A DNA stretch of 10,680 nucleotides from Candidatus Obscuribacterales bacterium (GTDB taxonomy: Bacteria > Cyanobacteriota > Vampirovibrionia > Obscuribacterales > Obscuribacteraceae), in NCBI GenBank assembly GCA_021732245.1, contig JAKFVJ010000043.1:1-10680 (forward strand), in the 5' to 3' direction. Position numbers and translations under genes: made by a program. Below the pieces are notes generated by a model. It saw nothing but the letters and a program-made list of their open reading frames with translations. It did not search any database and was not told where the DNA came from. Below are positions 7,348 through 10,680 of the stretch, piece by piece (positions within the stretch are counted from its first letter, which is position 1; every line of letters begins with the position of its first letter).

Positions 7348-7890
7348 TTATTGCTTGTGACGATAGAAAGAGATCGACGTCTGTCCGTAATCCCGTCGAT
7401 CATAGAAAACTAAATTCCCCGACTCTTCAGGTAATTTGAATTCTCTTGCATGTTCAATTGCAAGGACTCCATCGTCGTGCAGAATATCTCGACGTGCGAC
7501 TTGATGAAGGACACTTTCTGATTGCCGACTCTTATACGGCGGGTCGGCGAAAATAATATCGAAGCCTCGCTTCGGAAGTTGATCCAAAAAACTTCGCACG
7601 TCGGCTTGAATCACCTGCCCCTGAAAGTTCAACCTATCCAGATTATCCTCGATGGCTTTGACCATTCTGCGGCTTTCATCAATGGCGACGAGTTCCCTAG
7701 CTCCTCGACTAAGAGCCTCCAGACCCATGAGTCCTGACCCCGCAAATAGGTCCAGAAACCGGGCATCATCTACTTTGTTACGCAATATGTTGAAAAACGC
7801 TTGCCTTATCTTAGAGGCAGTGGGTCTGGCTTCTAGCCCTGGAGGGCAGATTATTTCGCGTCCTCTGGCAATGCCGGCGGTAATACGCAT
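7348..7890 (-). CDS. rsmD: 16S rRNA (guanine(966)-N2)-methyltransferase RsmD
   Basis: A 180-residue SAM-dependent methyltransferase of the normal RsmD length. It begins MRITAGIARGREI and continues with RPTASKIRQAFFNIL (residues 22-36), the family's 'RPT..rvREalFniL' signature. The SAM-binding region is FLDLFAGSGLMGLEALSRGA (45-64), the acidic residue D71 follows in VAIDES, and the catalytic DPPY is at 116-119. RsmD adds a methyl group to N2 of G966 in the small-subunit rRNA during 30S assembly. The start ATG at 7890 is preceded by TATAAAGGTCT: this contains AAGG three bases from the ATG, a very close ribosome binding site, and also a -10-like TATAAA. The gene converges on the Rieske gene and is divergent from nusB, with a 52-base spacer. 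Confidence 0.97.
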   Translation of the reverse strand: MRITAGIARGREIICPPGLEARPTASKIRQAFFNILRNKVDDARFLDLFAGSGLMGLEALSRGARELVAIDESRRMVKAIEDNLDRLNFQGQVIQADVRSFLDQLPKRGFDIIFADPPYKSRQSESVLHQVARRDILHDDGVLAIEHAREFKLPEESGNLVFYDRRDYGQTSISFYRHKQ

Positions 7891-7895
7891 AGACC

Positions 7896-7901
7896 TTTAT
7901 A
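7896..7901 (-). promoter_or_regulatory. -10-like box next to the rsmD start codon
   Basis: TATAAA on the minus strand is followed by five bases (GGTCT) and the rsmD ATG. This is the third start codon in the window with a -10-like hexamer five or six bases away. It could give a leaderless or near-leaderless transcript. No -35 match is seen. The overlapping AAGG makes an ordinary ribosome binding site an alternative reading. Confidence 0.3.
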
Positions 7902-7937
7902 CAACCTAAACAATATGTAATAGGGAGACATGGTAAC

Positions 7938-7946
7938 ATGTCATGA
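7938..7946 (+). other. Possible two-codon upstream ORF overlapping the nusB start
   Basis: AGGGAG (7922-7927) is the only Shine-Dalgarno-like sequence before nusB, but it lies 15 bases from the nusB ATG at 7943. It is 10 bases from an ATG at 7938, which reads ATG-TCA-TGA. The TGA of this two-codon frame overlaps the nusB ATG (ATGA), an arrangement suited to reinitiation. It is short enough to be chance. Confidence 0.25.
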
Positions 7947-8731
7947 CTATGTCATCCAGGCGCCTAGCTCGCGAACTAGCGATTATTACATTGCCCCAGT
8001 TGCCCAAAGATGAGGCAAAACTGGATCAGCTGGAATTGGACTTTTTGGTGTCCAAAGCCGTGCAAATGCTTTGCGATTATGCCAAGCAAAATTTGGCTGA
8101 CGCCAATGCTTTGCTGGTGAAAGCCGATCAAGAACTTAGCGAGATTGAAATTGAACACAGTGATAATGCTCGGAATGTAGACGAGCTGGAATCGGTTCCG
8201 CTTACGACCGGTCAATTACGCAAACAGCTTGAGTTGATTGAAAGATCACTTCATCTTGCTTCAGAAGCATTAGATATTCCAGAAATTGCCACACACAGTG
8301 CGCATATCATCAAAGAAGTAAACTGCAAAAAATGTAATGTCACTTTGGAAGTGCCAATTCAAAAGACGAGTGAATCAGATGTTCTTTCCTTCTTCCGTCA
8401 ACTAATAACCACTTACATGGAACATCGTGAGCAAATTGACGAATTCCTCAAACAAATAAAAGCGAAGTGGCGTTTAGATCGCATGATCTCCATTGACCGC
8501 GATATTCTTCGACTTGCCTGTGCCGAGTTATTCTTCATGCCGGATGTACCTGTCAAAGTTGCCATCAACGAAGCCGTTGAATTAACACATCGTTTCGCCG
8601 ATGACAGAGCTGCGAAGTTTATCAACGGCGTGCTTGCCGATCTTTCTGAAACTGCTGGTCAATACAGAACCACCGGCGAATTTAAATTACAAGAACAAGA
8701 AGCGGCAGCAACACATTCATCCGACAATTAG
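7943..8731 (+). CDS. nusB: Transcription antitermination factor NusB, long form with a central insertion
   Basis: NusB binds boxA RNA with S10 (NusE) and supports processive rRNA transcription. The conserved ends are clear: SSRRLARELAIITLPQL (residues 4-20) and, near the C-terminus, LDRMISIDRDILRLA (178-192) with VKVAINEAVELTHRFADDR (204-222) and KFINGVL (225-231). Ordinary NusB has about 130-160 residues; this one has 262. The extra length is mainly a predominantly helical, acidic insertion of about 100 residues between the two halves, which contains CKKC (128-131), plus a Glu/Ser-rich tail. Cyanobacterial NusB proteins also begin with an RRxARELA-type motif and are enlarged, so this suggests lineage. 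The start may be 7943 or ATG 7949 two codons later; a stop at 7934 rules out anything further upstream. It lies two bases upstream of ftsY. Confidence 0.92.
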   Translation: MTMSSRRLARELAIITLPQLPKDEAKLDQLELDFLVSKAVQMLCDYAKQNLADANALLVKADQELSEIEIEHSDNARNVDELESVPLTTGQLRKQLELIERSLHLASEALDIPEIATHSAHIIKEVNCKKCNVTLEVPIQKTSESDVLSFFRQLITTYMEHREQIDEFLKQIKAKWRLDRMISIDRDILRLACAELFFMPDVPVKVAINEAVELTHRFADDRAAKFINGVLADLSETAGQYRTTGEFKLQEQEAAATHSSDN

Positions 8732-8733
8732 AG

Positions 8734-9759
8734 ATGACTGACGAACAAACCAATCAAGAACAAGGCAAAGGCTGGTGGGGCTCTACCCTCGGCAAACTCA
8801 AGTCCGCGCTTTCTAAAACAAAGGAAGCCGTAGTTTATTCCGTTGTTGAGCATCCAACCGCTCACGAACAAACCGACTTTTCACAAGCCACTGAACATGT
8901 CGCTGCTCCAGTTGCAGCGCCGCCGGCTCCTCCTCGTGCAATTGACGATGATTATTTGGAAGACCTGGAAGAGAAACTCATCAAAGCAGACTTAGGTCTT
9001 GCCACAGTTGAGCTGATGATCGGTCATTTACGTACTCAAGCAAAACAATCCGGCTGGACTTCACACGACGTAGAGAAGTTTTTGCAAAAGGAATTTCAGA
9101 CTCTTTTACAAGCTGCTCCTAATTGCAAACTCAAGATTGAAGATAACAAGCTCAATATCATTCTTGTAGTCGGTGTCAATGGCACCGGCAAGACTACCAG
9201 CATCGGCAAATTATCCTGGCGTTTCAAATCTCAAGGACACAAAGTCTTGATTGCAGCAGGCGACACTTTTAGAGCTGCAGCCGAATCACAATTGGAAATC
9301 TGGGCACAAAGAGCCGAAGTCGATATCGTTCGACTAGCTGATGGTTCTGATCCAGGCGCCGTTGTCTTCAAAGCAATACAGCGAGCCAAAGAAGAAAACT
9401 ACGACATTCTCATAGTTGATACGGCAGGTCGCTTGCACAACAAATCCAATTTAATGGCCGAATTGAAAAAGATAAGAGGCGTCGTCGACAAAAATGCTCC
9501 AGATTGCAATATCGAGTCGCTACTTGTTATTGACGCATCCACCGGACAAAACGGCATGCAACAAGCCCGCGTCTTCACAGACATATGCCCGCTGACAGGC
9601 GTCATCTTAACCAAGCTAGACGGCACATCCAAAGGCGGCATCGTCTTCAGCATAGCCCGCGAACTAAAAATTCCAGTCAAACTAATTGGACTCGGCGAGC
9701 AAATAGATGACCTGCGTGACTTTGAGCCGGAATTGTTCGTTGAGGCGTTATTCGCCTAA
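8734..9759 (+). CDS. ftsY: Signal recognition particle receptor FtsY
   Basis: FtsY is the membrane-associated SRP receptor GTPase that pairs with Ffh to deliver ribosomes making membrane proteins to the Sec translocon. The 341-residue protein has a short N-terminal region with GWWGSTLGKLKSALSK (residues 13-28), which could form a membrane-binding amphipathic helix, then an Ala/Pro-rich linker (56-68), a helical N domain (about 70-130) and a complete GTPase domain: G1 GVNGTGKTT (147-155), G2 DTFRAAA (177-183), G3 DTAGR (229-233), G4 TKLDG (293-297) and closing GLGEQIDDL (319-327). The long acidic A domain of E. coli FtsY is absent, as in many bacteria. The start is two bases after the nusB stop, so the pair is probably one transcript. 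No convincing terminator follows. Confidence 0.97.
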   Translation: MTDEQTNQEQGKGWWGSTLGKLKSALSKTKEAVVYSVVEHPTAHEQTDFSQATEHVAAPVAAPPAPPRAIDDDYLEDLEEKLIKADLGLATVELMIGHLRTQAKQSGWTSHDVEKFLQKEFQTLLQAAPNCKLKIEDNKLNIILVVGVNGTGKTTSIGKLSWRFKSQGHKVLIAAGDTFRAAAESQLEIWAQRAEVDIVRLADGSDPGAVVFKAIQRAKEENYDILIVDTAGRLHNKSNLMAELKKIRGVVDKNAPDCNIESLLVIDASTGQNGMQQARVFTDICPLTGVILTKLDGTSKGGIVFSIARELKIPVKLIGLGEQIDDLRDFEPELFVEALFA

Positions 9760-9778
9760 ATTCAAGCTTGACCGGACC

Positions 9779-9807
9779 TTGACAAAAGCTTATCCTGTAC
9801 GTATAAT
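9779..9807 (+). promoter_or_regulatory. Perfect consensus sigma-70 promoter of the yefM-yoeB module
   Basis: TTGACA (9779-9784) and TATAAT (9802-9807) are both exact, with the ideal 17-base spacer. Transcription should begin near 9814, leaving a leader of about 23 bases that contains AGGAGA (9824-9829) seven bases before the yefM ATG. A promoter this strong fits an autorepressed toxin-antitoxin operon. Confidence 0.85.
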
Positions 9808-9820
9808 TGTACATGTACAG
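9795..9820 (+). promoter_or_regulatory. YefM-type operator: TGTAC-core repeats over the -10 box and start site
   Basis: TGTACG (9796-9801) and TGTACA (9808-9813) are exactly 12 bases apart, and a further TGTACA follows directly (9814-9819). The last two form the perfect 12-bp palindrome TGTACATGTACA. The sites flank and overlap TATAAT and the predicted start point. The E. coli YefM-YoeB repressor is known to bind paired palindromes with a TGTACA core spaced 12 bp apart, so this is very probably the autorepression operator. Confidence 0.8.
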
Positions 9821-9836
9821 AATAGGAGACATTGCC

Positions 9837-10088
9837 ATGGAAGCCATTTCGTATACGCAAGTCCGAGAAAAACTGGCCAAAACTATGGATCAAGTTTGCG
9901 AGAACCACGCTCCAATTATTATTACAAGACAGAATGCAAAGCCTGTAGTAATGCTCTCGCTCGAGGACTATGAGGCAATGGACGAAACAGCCTATCTCTT
10001 GAGAAGTCCGGCCAATGCCAAAGAACTGTTGAAGTCCATAAAAGAAATTGAAAAGGGTAAAGTTAAGGAGAGAAAACTCCTTAAGTGA
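9837..10088 (+). CDS. yefM: Antitoxin YefM (Phd/YefM family)
   Basis: An 83-residue protein, the same length as E. coli YefM and similar along its whole length. The N-terminal half (MEAISYTQVREKLAKTM, PIIITRQNAKPVVMLS) is the DNA-binding dimerisation fold. LEDYEAMDETAYLLRSPANA (42-61) matches the family's conserved centre that leads into the toxin-binding part. The C-terminal 20 residues are Lys/Glu-rich and probably disordered until YoeB is bound. YefM neutralises YoeB and, with it, represses its own promoter. The start is set by AGGAGA seven bases upstream; a longer reading from TTG 9807 would begin before the predicted transcript start. The stop overlaps the toxin start (GTGA, 10085-10088). 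Confidence 0.95.
   Translation: MEAISYTQVREKLAKTMDQVCENHAPIIITRQNAKPVVMLSLEDYEAMDETAYLLRSPANAKELLKSIKEIEKGKVKERKLLK
10063..10084 (+). promoter_or_regulatory. Hairpin sequestering the ribosome binding site just before the yoeB start
   Basis: TTAAGGAG (10063-10070) and CTCCTTAA (10077-10084) form a perfect 8-bp inverted repeat with a six-base loop. The left arm carries AAGGAG, the only strong Shine-Dalgarno motif before yoeB, and the right arm ends on the base before the GTG start. While folded it would hide the motif. Ribosomes finishing yefM, whose last codons lie in the hairpin, would open it, tying toxin output to antitoxin translation. Confidence 0.6.
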
Positions 10089-10339
10089 AAATTCTCTTTA
10101 GCGAAACATCGTGGCTACATTATTTGTACTGGCAGGAAAATGATCCAAAACGCCTGGCACGAATCAATGACCTTATAAAGGACGTGCAGCGCAGCCCTTT
10201 CCAAGGCATAGGCAAGCCGGAACCTCTAAAAGCAGATCTGTCAGGCTACTGGTCTCGGCGAATAGATCGAGAACATCGACTAGTCTACAAGATACAAGAC
10301 GATTGCATTCTCATTGCCCAGTGTCGCTATCATTACTAA
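10085..10339 (+). CDS. yoeB: Toxin YoeB, ribosome-dependent mRNA interferase
   Basis: An 84-residue protein, the same length as E. coli YoeB and very similar to it. The motifs SETSWLHYLYWQ (residues 6-17), KPEPLKADLSGYWSRRI (44-60), EHRLVYKI (63-70) and C-terminal CRYHY (80-84) are all present. The residues known to be catalytic in YoeB, E46, R65 and H83, fall at the same positions, so the toxin looks active. YoeB binds the ribosomal A site and cuts mRNA at codons being translated when YefM is lost. The start codon is GTG, overlapping the yefM TGA by four bases, behind a hairpin that covers the ribosome binding site. The gene ends eight bases from the end of the convergent acyl-CoA synthetase gene. 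Confidence 0.96.
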   Translation: MKILFSETSWLHYLYWQENDPKRLARINDLIKDVQRSPFQGIGKPEPLKADLSGYWSRRIDREHRLVYKIQDDCILIAQCRYHY

Positions 10340-10347
10340 GATAGTGA

Positions 10348-10680
10348 TCAACTGCGATAGATGTCGTCTAGGGCATCAGGATTTTCCACTGATGAAAGAT
10401 CGCCAATCGGTTCACCAATATACTTTCGTCGAATAGTTCCACGAACTATTTTGCCTGAACGTGTCTTCGGCAATGCACGTACGACATGAACCGCTTCCGG
10501 CTTCAGTGGCCCGCCAAGTTTTTTGGCAACAAGATCTTTCAACTGTTTGATGATTTCATCACTTGCTTGTGTATTTGGTGTCAACACGACAAAACATACA
10601 ATGCCTTCACCTTTTATCTCGTGTGGCACACCGATAACAGCAGCCTCTGCTACTTGGGGATGCTCGATAAGAATTGACTC
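10348..10680 (-). CDS. Acetyl-CoA synthetase-like AMP-forming ligase, C-terminal part, cut by the window edge
   Basis: The frame is open from the right edge of the window to a TGA at 10348, giving the last 110 residues. They form the small C-terminal domain of the ANL (AMP-binding) superfamily: ESILIEHPQVAEAAVIGVPH, GEGIVCFVVL, and LPKTRSGKIVRGTIRR, whose lysine in the SGK motif is the residue that completes adenylation and is a known acetylation target in acetyl-CoA synthetases. The closing GDLSSVENPDALDDI is typical of acetyl/propionyl-CoA synthetases, so acs or prpE is likely, but the substrate-selecting part lies outside the window. The product would activate acetate or a similar short acid to its CoA thioester. 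A GTG at 10629 is internal, not a start. It converges with yoeB, and no clear terminator lies in the 8-base gap. Confidence 0.88.
   Translation of the reverse strand, partial: ESILIEHPQVAEAAVIGVPHEIKGEGIVCFVVLTPNTQASDEIIKQLKDLVAKKLGGPLKPEAVHVVRALPKTRSGKIVRGTIRRKYIGEPIGDLSSVENPDALDDIYRS

Noticed and set aside
9743..9757. AGGCG-TTATT-CGCCT hairpin at the end of ftsY
   Set aside because: The stem is 5 bp, overlaps the last codons and the stop, and is not followed by a T-run. Not a credible terminator.
9762..9791. 10-bp palindrome TCAAGCTTGA and a second AAGCTT just upstream of the yefM promoter
   Set aside because: A 10-bp palindrome with a six-base repeat can arise by chance, and it does not match the TGTAC operator code. 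No element boundary or target duplication is seen.
9807..9836. Longer yefM reading from TTG at 9807
   Set aside because: It begins in the -10 box, before the predicted transcript start, while the ATG at 9837 has an ideal AGGAGA and gives the family's normal length.
10327..10344. CTATC...GATAG repeat at the end of yoeB
   Set aside because: A 5-bp AT-rich stem with an 8-base loop and no T-run. Not supported as a bidirectional terminator.
1..10680. Mobile elements, CRISPR arrays, tRNA or rRNA genes, prophage or defence islands
   Set aside because: No transposase, integrase, spaced direct repeats, cloverleaf or rRNA-like sequence was seen. The toxin-antitoxin pair is the only accessory-type module.

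Overview
The window is a gene-dense piece of bacterial chromosome of moderate GC. It holds eleven protein genes, two of them cut by the window edges, and no intergenic gap longer than about 100 bases. No rRNA, tRNA, insertion sequence or CRISPR array is visible. The best hint of lineage is the NusB protein: it starts with the SSRRLARELA-type N-terminus and carries the long mid-protein insertion I associate with cyanobacterial NusB, and it lies directly upstream of ftsY, an order I recall from cyanobacteria. A cyanobacterium or a non-photosynthetic sister lineage (Melainabacteria/Vampirovibrionota, for example Obscuribacterales) fits. This is inference, held at moderate-to-low confidence.

Layout, left to right. 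On the minus strand, read from 2823 down to the left edge, is a tight operon: ruvB (Holliday-junction helicase), a YibE/F-family membrane protein with a TTG start overlapping the ruvB end, and the N-terminal half of cdsA (CDP-diacylglycerol synthase), joined to the YibE/F gene by an ATGA overlap. Divergent from ruvB, on the plus strand, are a membrane-anchored GT2 glycosyltransferase of the polyprenyl-phosphate sugar type, a 7TM-HD phosphohydrolase of the PgpH family (cyclic-di-AMP phosphodiesterase type), and a Rieske non-heme iron oxygenase that ends in a clear intrinsic terminator. Converging on that terminator is rsmD (16S rRNA G966 methyltransferase). Divergent from rsmD is a nusB-ftsY pair with a 2-base gap. 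Behind ftsY sits a complete yefM-yoeB toxin-antitoxin module. At the right edge, on the minus strand, is the C-terminal end of an acetyl-CoA-synthetase-like enzyme.

Most genes are housekeeping: recombination, phospholipid synthesis, envelope sugar transfer, nucleotide signalling, rRNA modification and antitermination, and SRP-dependent membrane targeting. I see no convincing undescribed multi-gene system. What deserves a second look is mostly regulatory. (1) The ruvB/glycosyltransferase divergent pair each has an exact TATAAT followed by exactly six bases and an ATG, which predicts leaderless mRNAs. (2) The yefM-yoeB module has a perfect consensus sigma-70 promoter overlapped by three TGTAC-core repeats. 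(3) A perfect 8-bp hairpin hides the Shine-Dalgarno-like sequence just before the toxin GTG start. (4) The Rieske gene has a palindrome over its probable -10 box. (5) The NusB insertion contains a CxxC motif, and nusB may be preceded by a two-codon upstream ORF.
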